From the NCBI GenBank assembly GCA_963082975.1, contig OY720344.1, positions 68,166,546-68,230,545 of the forward strand: a stretch of DNA of 64,000 bases, written 5' to 3'. This document shows positions 47,946 to 58,165 of this stretch, piece after piece (the first letter of the stretch is position 1; each line of letters opens with the position of its first letter). Source of the DNA: Labia minor. Lineage: Eukaryota > Arthropoda > Insecta > Dermaptera > Spongiphoridae. A program made the translations under genes and the position numbers. Below the pieces are notes generated by a model. The model was not told where the DNA came from. It saw only the letters and a program-made list of their open reading frames with translations, and did no database searches.

Positions 47946-49143
47946 CTAATTATATATGACTTAACTAGCGCGCATGCGCGTCATGGACTTTGGACCTAGA
48001 GTGGGGATTAGAACGAAAGACAGCACAAAAGGGAAACGCAGATAGAGGCTATCTCATTCTCACTCGTTATACCTATATCTTCTTTCTCTCTTGCGTTACG
48101 AAATTTCAATTTTTCAATTCACTCTCCATTCTCAACCAAATGTCAGGACGCCGCTAAAGAAGTTTCACTTCAAAAATTAAAGCAAATTCAGTTGAGAACA
48201 GGTTAAAAAATAATTAATTTCCTAATTTATACCAATACGATTTAGGAATCTCATATGGGTACGACTTAAGACACAGTACAAATTAGCATTAAAAAAAGGC
48301 ATAACCAAACATTGAATAAAATCAATACAATCTCGTTTCGGCCAAACCATTATATATGTTCTTCTGAATTTATATTCAAGAAATAAAATAATTTTTAGAA
48401 TAATTAAAACTAGCAATATTAACTTCCAAAAATATACAACAAATTGTAAGAAAAATGAAATAAACTTACTTAATGAGAAAATTTATAACAAACCACTTTT
48501 AATAAAATAAAATAACACTTAAAACATGTGTTGGGCTCATATATATATATTCCATTTTGTTGTATGAGCGGTTGTCTGCAAAGTTCGTTCAAAATTCAAG
48601 TGGTACGAATTAAGCACTGGTACGACTTGAGCAACCTTACCCTACATAAGATTTCAAAGGCTTATAGAAATTATATTTAAAAAGGCGTATAATATATTTG
48701 AAGATGACAATTTGAAATTTTTCTATGATAAAATTATAAATAAACATGATTAAAAAATAATCCGAAACCGATGACTAATTTAATTTTTATAATTTTTATG
48801 AAAAAATGGTTTTTAAAAATTGAAATATTGTTATAATATAGTATTATGAATATTTTTTTTTAATTTTACATACTTAACAAAAACTAAGCTAAGTTATTAC
48901 TTATTTTAACGTGACGGAATGAAAATATAGTGGCTTAGCCAATTAAAAAATATTTTGAGAACAAAATATTAGAAAGATATACAAAAATAGAAGTTTCCTT
49001 CTGAAATAAAAATATAACAAATAATTTCTTTTTGATGATAATTTAAGAGAAACTATAATTTATATTTAACATTATTTTTCACTGATTTTTAATTCTCTTC
49101 ACATTAGACTATTTAATCATAATAATTAAGATATGAATTCATT

Positions 49144-49260
49144 CATTCTCACTCGTTATACCTATATCTTCTTTCTCTCTTGCGTTACGAAATTTCAATT
49201 TTTCAATTCACTCTCCATTCTCAACCAAATGTCAGGACGCCGCTAAAGAAGTTTCACTTC
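49144..49260 (-). repeat. Extra element H 5' end
   Basis: A 117-bp copy of 48053-48172 in the same orientation, terminating GAAGTTTCACTTC on the plus strand. It caps the H copy 2 insertion and is joined at about 49140 to sequence that in copy 1 is upstream flank. There are a few shared bases at the junction. Confidence 0.8.
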
Positions 49261-49796
49261 AATAAACACATTTTGCAATTTCCCAGAAAGGCTGTTTTTG
49301 ATATGTTTTATTAATTAATTTTGTTTTCATTGCATGAACACATATATCCATACATTAAACTTTTTAAAAATTGTTTAAGATTTTCGATAACGATCAGAGA
49401 GGTTTAATTTATTTTTTTTATTTTATTAATTACTTAATAGTCATTAACTAATAATTTAATATTAATTCAAATTTTTTTTTTAGTTTTTATAAATTTTTAT
49501 TATTTAATTTTGCTTTTGTTTATATATATTTTAATTTTTTTTTTTTATTTTTCATAAATTTTTATTAATTAATTTTGTTTTCATTGCATGAACACATATA
49601 TCCATACATTAAACTTTTTAAAAATTGTTTAAGATTTTCGATAACGATCAGGGCATCTTTACTGAAACCGGCTAAGAGCGTGACGAACGTTTAGAAATTC
49701 TTCAAGAGACATTAATTAATTATTTGAATATAATTAAGAGAAGTTTAATTTATTTTTTTTATTTTATTAATTACTTATTAGTCATTAACTAATAAT

Positions 49797-50036
49797 CTTA
49801 TCTTATTATGCTAGCTAAAATTGTATATATGTATTTATCTATATATCATGGTTCTCAAAAACCGCTCTAACGATTTTTTTCAAATTCACACTAGATATAG
49901 TATTTATAAAGAAAAATTAAGTTTTATTGATGATATCTCTTGAAACATACAGCTTCATTATTAATTTCTTAATTGAAAATTATATATTATATGGAAAACG
50001 TCAAAATTTTTAATACTGCCTGCTAAGACAGTAAAA
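49797..50036 (+). repeat. Repeat B, copy 1
   Basis: From CTTATCTTATTATGCTAGCT to CTGCTAAGACAGTAAAAAA. The middle (GGTTCTCAAAAACCGCTCTA ...) is the reverse complement of repeat E at 4245-4385. Its last bases can form a short ACTG/CAGT stem. Confidence 0.8.
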
Positions 50037-50064
50037 AAATGACAATTTTTTATCTAAATACATA

Positions 50065-50130
50065 TAGTCCAGCGGTTGGACTGATGTTTTAACGAGTGGA
50101 TTTCGTCGGTTCGAAACTCGCCGGGTGAAT
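50065..50130 (+). repeat. tRNA-like (pol III promoter) module, copy 1
   Basis: TAGTCCAGCGGTTGGACTGA lies where an A box and D arm would be, and GGTTCGAAACTC is close to the B-box consensus (GGTTCGANTCC), about 35 bp later. It is the head of a tRNA-derived SINE or a tRNA pseudogene; no full cloverleaf is evident. Confidence 0.6.
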
Positions 50131-50228
50131 CGTTATTTAAAAATGAAAATAATGATTTTGTTATTTTTTTTTCTTTTTATCTATTGTTTACTTTTTAATT
50201 TATTTATTCATTGTTCTTTTATTAATTA

Positions 50229-50990
50229 AGTTTTAGATAGTTTTATAATTTTTAATATTTTTTCAATAAAATATTATTTAATATATTTATTAATATTATT
50301 TTATTAAATTAAGATGAAATAGAATAATTGAAAGGTACCGTAAAAATAGAAATATAAATTAAAAGAACTTTAATTTATATTTTAGCAATTGCAATTTATA
50401 ATTAATTATTAATTACCAATTGTCGACCACAGTTGGTATATTGTGTAGTTGTTGAGAATTTTCAAAATATGTCGAAGCCAATCATCCCCTCCTCTGCCAC
50501 TTGGCAAAATTGTCCACCCCTCTCTCTGGGTTTTTTTTTTAAACAATTATTTTTAGAAAGTCTTTGCCATGTGCTCAGTATCATAATCCAAGTTTTAGAT
50601 AGTTTTATAATTTTTAATATTTTTTCAATAAAATATTATTTAATATATTTATTAATATTATTTTATTAAATTAAGATGAAATAGAATAATTGAAAGGTAC
50701 CGTAAAAATAGAAATATAAATTAAAAGAACTTTAATTTATATTTTAGCAATTGCAATTTATAATTAATTATTAATTACCAATTGTCGACCACAGTTGGTA
50801 TATTGTGTAGTTGTTGAGAATTTTCAAAATATGTCGAAGCCAATCATCCCCTCCTCTGCCACTTGGCAAAATTGTCCACCCCTCTCTCTCTATTGGGGTA
50901 ACGAAGAGGCATATCTCTGGGTTTTCCCTGCGTTTTTTTTTTAAAACAATTATTTTTAGAAAGTCTTTGCCATGTGCTCAGTATCATAAT
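50229..50990 (+). repeat. 362-bp internal tandem duplication
   Basis: Two copies of TTTTAGATAGTTTTATAATT ... GCTCAGTATCATAAT. The first lacks about 36 bp (TATTGGGGTAACGAAGAGGC and following bases) present in the second and in unit 2. Confidence 0.85.
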
Positions 50991-51287
50991 ACATCCAATA
51001 TATCCAATATATATAAGCATAAAAAACAAGCATTTTTATATTTATATTTATATATATTACAATATTTATTCTAAAAATAAAATTAAAAAAATATTTATAT
51101 TATATTCATATTTGTTTTTTGTTTCGTTTTTATTCTGCAAAATATTGTTTTTTTGATTTTTTGTTAAACTAAAAGTGAAATATTTGTTGGGAAATTATTT
51201 CTACTTTATTAATTGTTAATAGTTATTACATTTTAATTAACAGTGTTTTCGGAATACGTATATTCTCTTATCTGTCTCACAAGTCTA

Positions 51288-51299
51288 CCTGCAGGTAAC
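51288..51299. repeat. Palindrome TACCTGCAGGTA
   Basis: A perfect 12-bp palindrome at the border of repeat J copy 2; repeated at 53196-53207. Confidence 0.7.
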
Positions 51300-51690
51300 A
51301 ATTTCTATTACTCTCTCTTTAGCTAGGTAACAACTTTTATTATTTTTTGATAATTATGTCAATTATTTGATAATTATGTCAATTAAATTTTTGTGAATAA
51401 ATAAACATATATAAAAAACTATATATAAAATTTGAATTTTCATCCATTCATTCATTTAAAATCATTTATTTAAAATGATTTAAAACATTTATTAAAATGA
51501 TTTAAAACATTCATTTAAAATGATAAAGAATATCTTATTCAAAATAAATTCAAAGTATATTTTCATACTTATTATATTCTTATAGCTAATAATTTTTTTA
51601 ATTTTTAGTGTAATTTCCTTGATCATTATTTATATAAAAAAATAAACACATTTTGCAATTTCCCAGAAAGGCTGTTTTTGATATGTTTTA
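51294..51690 (+). repeat. Repeat J, copy 2 (uninterrupted)
   Basis: The complete form. It provides the empty-site reference for the H insertion at 46468-49260 (…TTTATATAAAAAAATAAACA…). Confidence 0.85.
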
Positions 51691-52060
51691 TTAATTAATT
51701 TTGTTTTCATTGCATGAACACATATATCCATACATTAAACTTTTTAAAAATTGTTTAAGATTTTCGATAACGATCAGAGAGGTTTAATTTATTTTTTTTA
51801 TTTTATTAATTACTTAATAGTCATTAACTAATAATTTAATATTAATTCAAATTTTTTTTTTATTTTTTATAAATTTTTATTATTTAATTTTGCTTTTGTT
51901 TATATATATTTTAATTTTTTTTTTTTATTTTTCATAAATTTTTATTAATTAATTTTGTTTTCATTGCATGAACACATATATCCATACATTAAACTTTTTA
52001 AAAATTGTTTAAGATTTTCGATAACGATCAGAGAGGTTTAATTTATTTTTTTTATTTTAT

Positions 52061-52300
52061 CTTATCTTATTATGCTAGCTAAAATTGTATATATGTATTT
52101 ATCTATATATCATGGTTCTCAAAAACCGCTCTAACGATTTTTTTCAAATTCACACTAGATATAGTATTTATAAAGAAAAATTAAGTTTTATTGATGATAT
52201 CTCTTGAAACATACAGCTTCATTATTAATTTCTTAATTGAAAATTATATATTATATGGAAAACGTCAAAATTTTTAATACTGCCTGCTAAGACAGTAAAA
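52061..52300 (+). repeat. Repeat B, copy 2
   Basis: Near-identical to copy 1. Confidence 0.8.
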
Positions 52301-52328
52301 AAATGACAATTTTTTATCTAAATACATA

Positions 52329-52394
52329 TAGTCCAGCGGTTGGACTGATGTTTTAACGAGTGGATTTCGTCGGTTCGAAACTCGCCGGGTGAAT
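52329..52394 (+). repeat. tRNA-like module, copy 2
   Basis: Same sequence as 50065-50130. Confidence 0.6.
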
Positions 52395-53201
52395 CGTTAT
52401 TTAAAAATGAAAATAATGATTTTTTTATTTTTTTTTCTTTTTATCTATTGTTTACTTTTTAATTTATTTATTCATTGTTCTTTTATTAATTAAGTTTTAG
52501 ATAGTTTTATAATTTTTAATATTTTTTCAATAAAATATTATTTAATATATTTATTAATATTATTTTATTAAATTAAGATGAAATAGAATAATTGAAAGGT
52601 ACCGTAAAAATAGAAATATAAATTAAAAGAACTTTAATTTATATTTTAGCAATTGCAATTTATAATTAATTATTAATTACCAATTGTCGACCACAGTTGG
52701 TATATTGTGTAGTTGTTGAGAATTTTCAAAATATGTCGAAGCCAATCATCCCCTCCTCTGCCACTTGGCAAAATTGTCCACCCCTCTCTCTCTATTGGGG
52801 TAACGAAGAGGCATATCTCTGGGTTTTCCCTGCGTTTTTTTTTTAAAACAATTATTTTTAGAAAGTCTTTGCCATGTGCTCAGTATCATAATACATCCAA
52901 TATATCCAATATATATAAGCATAAAAAACAAGCATTTTTATATTTATATTTATATTTATATATATTACAATATTTATTCTAAAAATAAAATTAAAAAAAT
53001 ATTTATATTATATTCATATTTGTTTTTTGTTTCGTTTTTATTCTGCAAAATATTGTTTTTTTGATTTTTTGTTAAACTAAAAGTGAAATATTTGTTGGGA
53101 AATTATTTCTACTTTATTAATTGTTAATAGTTATTACATTTTAATTAACAGTGTTTTCGGAATACGTATATTCTCTTATCTGTCTCACAAGTCTACCTGC
53201 A

Positions 53202-53480
53202 GGTAACAATTTCTATTACTCTCTCTTTAGCTAGGTAACAACTTTTATTATTTTTTGATAATTATGTCAATTATTTGATAATTATGTCAATTAAATTTTT
53301 GTGAATAAATAAACATATATAAAAAACTATATATAAAATTTGAATTTTCATCCATTCATTCATTTAAAATCATTTATTTAAAATGATTTAAAACATTTAT
53401 TAAAATGATTTAAAACATTCATTTAAAATGATAAAGAATATCTTATTCAAAATAAATTCAAAGTATATTTTCATACTTAT
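53202..53480 (+). repeat. Repeat J, copy 3 (3' truncated)
   Basis: Matches repeat J until CATACTTAT, then joins repeat B copy 3. Confidence 0.8.
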
Positions 53481-53887
53481 CTTATCTTATTATGCTAGCT
53501 AAAATTGTATATATCTATCTATCTATATATATTGGTTCTCAAAAACCGCTCTAACGATTTTTTTCAAATTCACACTAGATATAGTATTTATAAAGAAAAA
53601 TTGAGTTTTATTGATCACATCTCTTGAAACATACAGCTTCATTATTAATTTCTTAATTGAAAATTATATATGGAAAACGTCAAAATTGGCATCCATTTTT
53701 ATTTTTTAACTGAAATTGTATTAATATTTTTTTTATATTTAAAATATTTTAAAATTTATTATTTAATTTCGAAATAAAATTAAAAATATTTATTTTTAAT
53801 AAAATATATATAGATATTTATTAATCTCTCTCAAAAAAAAAAAAAAAGTAAAAAAAATCAAATACTGCCTGCTAAGACAGTAAAAAA
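53480..53887 (+). repeat. Repeat B, copy 3 (long form)
   Basis: As copy 1, but with an additional 150-170 bp (AAAACGTCAAAATTGGCATC ... TTAATCTCTCTC and an A-rich run) before the CTGCTAAGACAGTAAA end. The extra part is shared with copy 4, so the short forms are deletion derivatives. Confidence 0.8.
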
Positions 53888-53913
53888 ATGACAATTTTTT
53901 ATCTAAATATATA

Positions 53914-53979
53914 TAGTCCAGAGGTTAGAGTGATGTTTTAACGAGTGGATTTCGTCGGTTCGAAACTCGCCGGGTGAAT
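53914..53979 (+). repeat. tRNA-like module, copy 3
   Basis: TAGTCCAGAGGTTAGAGTGA and GGTTCGAAACTC. Diverged from copies 1 and 2 in the A-box region. Confidence 0.6.
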
Positions 53980-54177
53980 CGTTATTTAAAAATGAAAATA
54001 ATGATTTTGTTATTTTTTTTTCTTTTTATCTATTGTTTACTTTTTAATAAATTACTATTTTATATTTATTTATTCATTGTTCTTTTATTAATTAAGTTTT
54101 AGATAGTAATATAATTTTTAATATTTTTTCAATAAAATATTATTTAATATATTTATTAATATTATTTTATTTATTAT

Positions 54178-54327
54178 TATTGAGTACCCGAAGTTCCATT
54201 CATTTTAATCAGATTGATGCAATGATGCAACAGTTAATAATTGTAATATTGTAATAAATTTCTATCTTGAAAATTGTTACATATTATTCAGGATATTTTA
54301 AAAACAATTTCTTTCTTTAATTAATAT
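54178..54327 (+). repeat. Repeat G, copy 1
   Basis: ATTGAGTACCCGAAGTTCCA ... ACAATTTCTTTCTTTAAT. Repeated at 55839-55982 and partly at 54947-55020. Confidence 0.75.
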
Positions 54328-54374
54328 TCATTTTTTCTATAAGTCAGATATATTTCCAAATATTAAATAATTTT

Positions 54375-54819
54375 TGAAGTGAAAACTTCTTTAGCGGCGT
54401 TGAGCACTTTTGCGGGATGGGGAAAAAGTATAGAACTCGCGTGATCGTGAGCAACACCATGAAGCTAGCACATTACGTCTGCTTTCAAATTTCTTATAAC
54501 AGAGCGCGAAATTTGAATTGTCATTAGAACTGTTTTATAAATTATCTCTAACATATAAATATATATTTTATGTTAGAGATAAGAATTATAAAACAGTTCG
54601 TATTGCAATATTTTAAACAAAGTTGTGTATTTATATATATATAAATATAAGTTACAAATTTGTTTAAAATATATGTTTAAAATAATATATAAGTTATATA
54701 TATATACATGCATATGAAATTCATCTTTCTCGTGAAATAGCGCGAATTTCGTCTGTTTTAAAATTTCTTACGCAGAAGTTTTCACTTCTGTCGGCCAGTC
54801 CCACGACTGCCAATTTTGC
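54375..54819 (+). mobile_element. Short non-autonomous relative of element H
   Basis: Begins TGAAGTGAAAACTTCTTTAG then CGGCG and ends ACTGCCAATTTTGC before a T run, the same end logic as H (CTGCACATTTTGC). A palindromic GAAGT..ACTTC motif also lies near the 3' end (54774-54788), as it does in H (37916-37928). A 28-bp stem-loop (54527-54599) is in the centre. Inserted between T residues without visible target duplication. No coding region. Confidence 0.65.
54527..54599. repeat. Large inverted repeat (stem about 28 bp)
   Basis: GAACTGTTTTATAA pairs with TTATAAAACAGTTC, and TTATCTCTAACATA pairs with TATGTTAGAGATAA; 14-base AT loop, small internal bulge. Confidence 0.85.
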
Positions 54820-55040
54820 TTTTTTAATTCCGAAAAGCTGCAAAGCACGTTTTTTTTGTCTTTAGTTTGTTTTATAACCACTTTTTTTTCAAAAAAACAC
54901 TATAGAAAAAAAATATATGTACCTATATATTATATATTTATGTATTATTGAGGAGCATAAGTTCATTAATTTTAATCAGATTGATGCAAATGTGTAACAT
55001 TTAATAATTGTAATAAATAATTAAAGAATTGTGTATCAAT

Positions 55041-55162
55041 ATTTTTTAAAGGGTAGAGCGAGAGCTCGGTGTCTCAGGTATTAATATTACCAGCCAAATC
55101 CAATAATAATGAATCATTTTTTTTAACTTAAGTACCGAGCCGAGGCTCGGGGTCCCGGTACT
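55041..55162 (+). repeat. Repeat A, copy 2
   Basis: Full core with CCGAGCCGAGGCTCGGGGTC and CCGGTAC. Directly followed by repeat B copy 4. Confidence 0.8.
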
Positions 55163-55576
55163 CTTATCTTATTATGCTAGCTAAAATTGTATATATCTAT
55201 CTATTTATCTATTTATCTATATATATTGGTTCTCAAAAACCGCTCTAACGATTTTTTTCAAATTCACACTAGATATAGTATTTATAAAGAAAAATTAAGT
55301 TTTATTGATGATATCTCTTGAAACATACAGCTTCATTATTAATTTCTTAATTGAAAATTATATATGGAAAACGTCAAAATTGGCATCCATTTTTTAACTG
55401 AAATTGTATTAATATTTTTTTTTATTTAAAATATTTTAAAATTTATTATTTAATTTCGAAATAAAATTAAAAATATTTATTTTTAATAAAATATATATAG
55501 ATATTTATTAATCTCTCTCAAAAAAAAAACAAAAACAAAAACAAAAAAACATACGTCTTGCTAAGAGAGTAAAAAA
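55163..55576 (+). repeat. Repeat B, copy 4 (long form)
   Basis: Starts TCTTATCTTATTATGCTAGC with an extended TATC/TTATC microsatellite (55196-55224) and ends TTGCTAAGAGAGTAAAAAAT. Confidence 0.8.
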
Positions 55577-55602
55577 TGTCGTTTTCATCATCTAAGTATT
55601 AT

Positions 55603-55663
55603 TAGTCTAATGGGTAGAGCGACTGTCTGACAATTCAACTTCGCAGGATCGAAACCGGCGGAA
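55603..55663 (+). repeat. tRNA-like module, copy 4 (most tRNA-like)
   Basis: TAGTCTAATGGGTAGAGCGA is very close to a real tRNA D arm/A box, and GGATCGAAACC fits the B box. Spacing is tRNA-like, but the acceptor stem is missing, so it is not called as a tRNA gene. Confidence 0.55.
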
Positions 55664-55838
55664 AATAATTTTTTTTTTTTTTTTAATCTATTATTTTTTA
55701 ATAAATTACTATTTTATATTTATTTATTCATTGTTCTTTTATTTTATTTTATTAATTAAGTTTTAGATAGTTTTATAATTTTTAATATTTCTTCACTAAA
55801 ATATCATTTAATATTTATTAATATTATTTATTTATTAT

Positions 55839-55982
55839 TATTGAGTACCCGAAGTTCCATTCATTTTAATCAGATTGATGCAATGATGCAACATTTAATA
55901 ATAGTAATATTGTAATAAATTTCTATCTTGAAAATTGTTACATATTATTTAGGATATTTTAAAAACAATTTCTTTCTTTAAT
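55839..55982 (+). repeat. Repeat G, copy 2
   Basis: Near-identical to 54178-54327. Confidence 0.75.
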
Positions 55983-56084
55983 ATATATATATTCTTAAAA
56001 TTGAATTTGTTTAAATTTTAACACATATATTCAATAATATAAATATATATAAAATAATATTAAATTGTATATAATATGTGTGTG

Positions 56085-56300
56085 TAACGGGCGGACCATT
56101 TATTTTATTTGTAATTATATTTAAACCTGGTGAACTCATCCACTGGAATTGGGTCCCAGGAGGTGCTGCTCAGATGGAGCCCGCCAAAACTAAAAGGGAT
56201 TCCCCTAAAGATCTTAGCAGCCCTTGGCTCGCTATGATAGACAGTCGTTGGAGTCGTTGTGAAACCATTGAGCTGATGAGATAGGGCATGGTACTCAATC
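56085..56300. other. Less AT-rich island, unrecognised
   Basis: Sequence such as TGGGTCCCAGGAGGTGCTGC and CTTGGCTCGCTATGATAGAC has coding-like composition, with a 68-codon plus-strand frame ending at 56284. I recognise no protein or structural RNA; it may be a transposon remnant. Confidence 0.3.
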
Positions 56301-56749
56301 CTTAAATTTATGTTTATATGTTCCATGTTCTGAAATATTTGGTAAATTTATCTTTATTTTTGTTTTCTTTCTTTCTATTAAACCCGTTAACAATATACAA
56401 ATATTTTGTGAAAGTTTATTTTTATCAACCCTTATTATCTTGGCGCCCAAATTAAAGTTATATCCTTTATCAAATCATTATTATTTATTATTACAATTGT
56501 ATATAAAAGAATATTTGAATTTGTTTAAATTTTAACACATTTATTCAATCAAGCCACCGCTTCTTATATCTTATTATTTATATTATAATTATTAAATAAA
56601 ATTAAAAATATTTGTTATACCGATATCTGTTTTCATTGCATGAACACATATATCCATACATTAAACTTTTTGTTTATATTTTTTTATTTTTAATTTTTAA
56701 TAAATTTTCTTTTTTGATATGAGATTTTATTAAAAAATTGTATATCAAT

Positions 56750-56871
56750 ATTTTTTAAAGGGTCGAGCAATAGCTCGGTGTCTCAGGTATTAATATTACC
56801 AGCCAAATTCAATAATAATGAATCATTTTTTTTAACTTAAGTACCGAGCCGAGGCTCGGGGTCCCGGTACT
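56750..56871 (+). repeat. Repeat A, copy 3
   Basis: Matches copy 2, including the perfect CCGAGCC/GGCTCGG hairpin. Copies 2 and 3 also share about 20 bp further upstream (TATCAATATTTTTTAAAGGG). Confidence 0.8.
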
Positions 56872-58085
56872 AAGTATATTATATAAATATGATTCAATTA
56901 CTTGAAATTGAATATTTAAATTTTTTCATTATTATAATTATATTAGTATGTTAGTATTCAAATCTTTACTAAAAATAACTTAACTAAAGAAAATTTTACT
57001 TTATTTCTATTATTTAGGGAATAATTGAATCTATTATAAAGAGCTAAATTAAAATTAATTTTCAATTAAATGAAAATAAATATATTCAAATTTAATTTTT
57101 AAAATAAATTCTAATAAATAATATTAATAATAAAATTAATTTATTCTTTAATTTACAAGTTTATTGTTTTGAAAAGTATATATTCTCCATTTAAATTTAT
57201 AATTAATCAATCATTATTAAATTTTAAATTAATTTTATTCTTTGAATTAATTTGTTTAATTTTAATTAACAACCTTTTACAATAATGATTTAATTCCTCA
57301 CTTTGATACTTTATTGGTTATGCCTCTTTTATAGGAATTTTTCTTATTATAAAAAAAGTCAAAAAATTTCAATGAAAATTATATAACTGGGAAAATAATA
57401 AAACTTTTGCACTTTTCTCCACGTGTCTCTTTTGTCCTTGATGTTCAAAAAACTTGCGAAAAGATATCAATGTTTGAAAAGATTACACAACCAACTGAAT
57501 TTTTTTTTGTATTTATTTTTTTCTAAACACATAATAACTTTCATTATTATAATTGTTGGAAAAACTTGAAAATTGTTGTTTTGATAACAAAAATTGAAAA
57601 ATATAAAACATATATATATATATATATATAATAAATTTCATCTGTTTTTCAAATCTGTAAATTTAGTAATAATATATTAAATTACAACACTGATTTATTC
57701 ACAATCTTTAAATTATTATTTGAGTCCGTTTAAAATATAAATATATAAAATATTATATTTTATTATATTATATTTAAATGTAATATTGTAATTTATATTA
57801 CGATCATGATATAAAAATCCTCTATGGTTTTGGTATTTCATTTCGTTCAAAAGTCCCAAGAATTCAATTCTGACATTATTGCATTGATATTTGTGAGGAT
57901 GTGTAAGTTTAAGAACGTATATACTGCCTGCCTGATGAAATTCAAATTTTGTAGGAATGTTATAATATAATATAAATCACAAAAGCACGGTCGCCAGTAT
58001 TTCTGAACCAACTCTGGTTTCTCTGGCAATGGGGTTACTTTTTATTCTATTGAATATTTGACAAAAAGTTTCTCTATAAAAAATA
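56872..58085. other. Intronic stretch, nothing recognised
   Basis: AT-rich with a TA microsatellite at 57609-57631. Short frames only. Confidence 0.35.
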
Positions 58086-58091
58086 TTAATT

Positions 58092-58165
58092 TAAAAGGGC
58101 ATAGTAGAGTAGTGGTTAGCACGCTCGTCTTGCGCCACAAAATCCAGAATTTAAGATTATCGACT
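58092..58165 (+). repeat. tRNA-derived SINE head or tRNA relic
   Basis: GGGCATAGTAGAGTAGTGGT followed by TAGCACGCTCGTCTTGCG is very like the 5' half of a tRNA. The 3' half (AAGATTATCGACTCT) has a damaged B box. Confidence 0.4.

Larger units (their letters stand above)
46468..49260 (-). mobile_element. Element H copy 2 (minus), complete insertion into repeat J
   Basis: Read on the minus strand it starts GAAGTGAAACTTCTTTAGCG at 49260, carries 117 bp of 5' terminal sequence, then switches at about 49140 to the sequence 35286-37957 of copy 1 and ends ...CTGCACATTTTGC at 46468 before a T run. Uninterrupted repeat J elsewhere (51620-51660) shows the empty site, with no target duplication beyond the homopolymer. 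The insert contains a second internal 5' end (48172), repeat F and the endonuclease-domain frame. Confidence 0.8.
49261..51640 (+). repeat. Composite tandem unit 1
   Basis: Direct copy of 51641-53480. It contains two copies of a GTTTTCATTGCATGAACACA block (49300 and 49570), repeat B (49797-50036), a tRNA-like module (50065-50130), a 362-bp internal duplication (50229-50590 and 50591-50990) and repeat J copy 2. A 116-bp stretch at 49650-49790 is absent from unit 2. Identity is very high elsewhere. Confidence 0.85.
51641..53480 (+). repeat. Composite tandem unit 2
   Basis: Direct copy of unit 1, offset 2380 at the left, 2264 in the middle and 1908 at the right because of indels (116-bp segment and 362-bp duplication). 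Includes repeat B copy 2 (52061-52300), a tRNA-like module (52329-52394) and repeat J copy 3 (53202-53480, truncated). Confidence 0.85.

Noticed and set aside
35286..49139. Reading the inverted arms as the terminal repeats of one 13.9-kb transposon
   Set aside because: The right copy has its own ends and empty site in repeat J, the left arm lacks the matching 5' cap, and no common target duplication flanks the pair. Two separate insertions explain it better.
50811..53064. Duplicated short frames at 50811-51074 and 52713-52982 as a conserved protein
   Set aside because: They are identical only because the DNA is a recent tandem duplication. Frames exist on both strands and none resembles a protein family.
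55082..55090. TAATATTAC, the geminivirus/CRESS-virus origin nonamer, inside a short GGTA...TACC stem in repeat A (also 56791-56799)
   Set aside because: The nonamer is almost all A/T and is expected several times by chance in 64 kb of such sequence. The stem is very short, copy 1 has lost the motif, and no Rep-like protein is nearby.
55603..55663. A functional tRNA gene
   Set aside because: A- and B-box-like motifs are present, but no acceptor stem or convincing anticodon arm can be formed, and related copies are embedded in repeats.
56085..56300. rRNA or other structural RNA fragment
   Set aside because: Raised G+C, but no stretch matches rRNA or tRNA motifs that I know.
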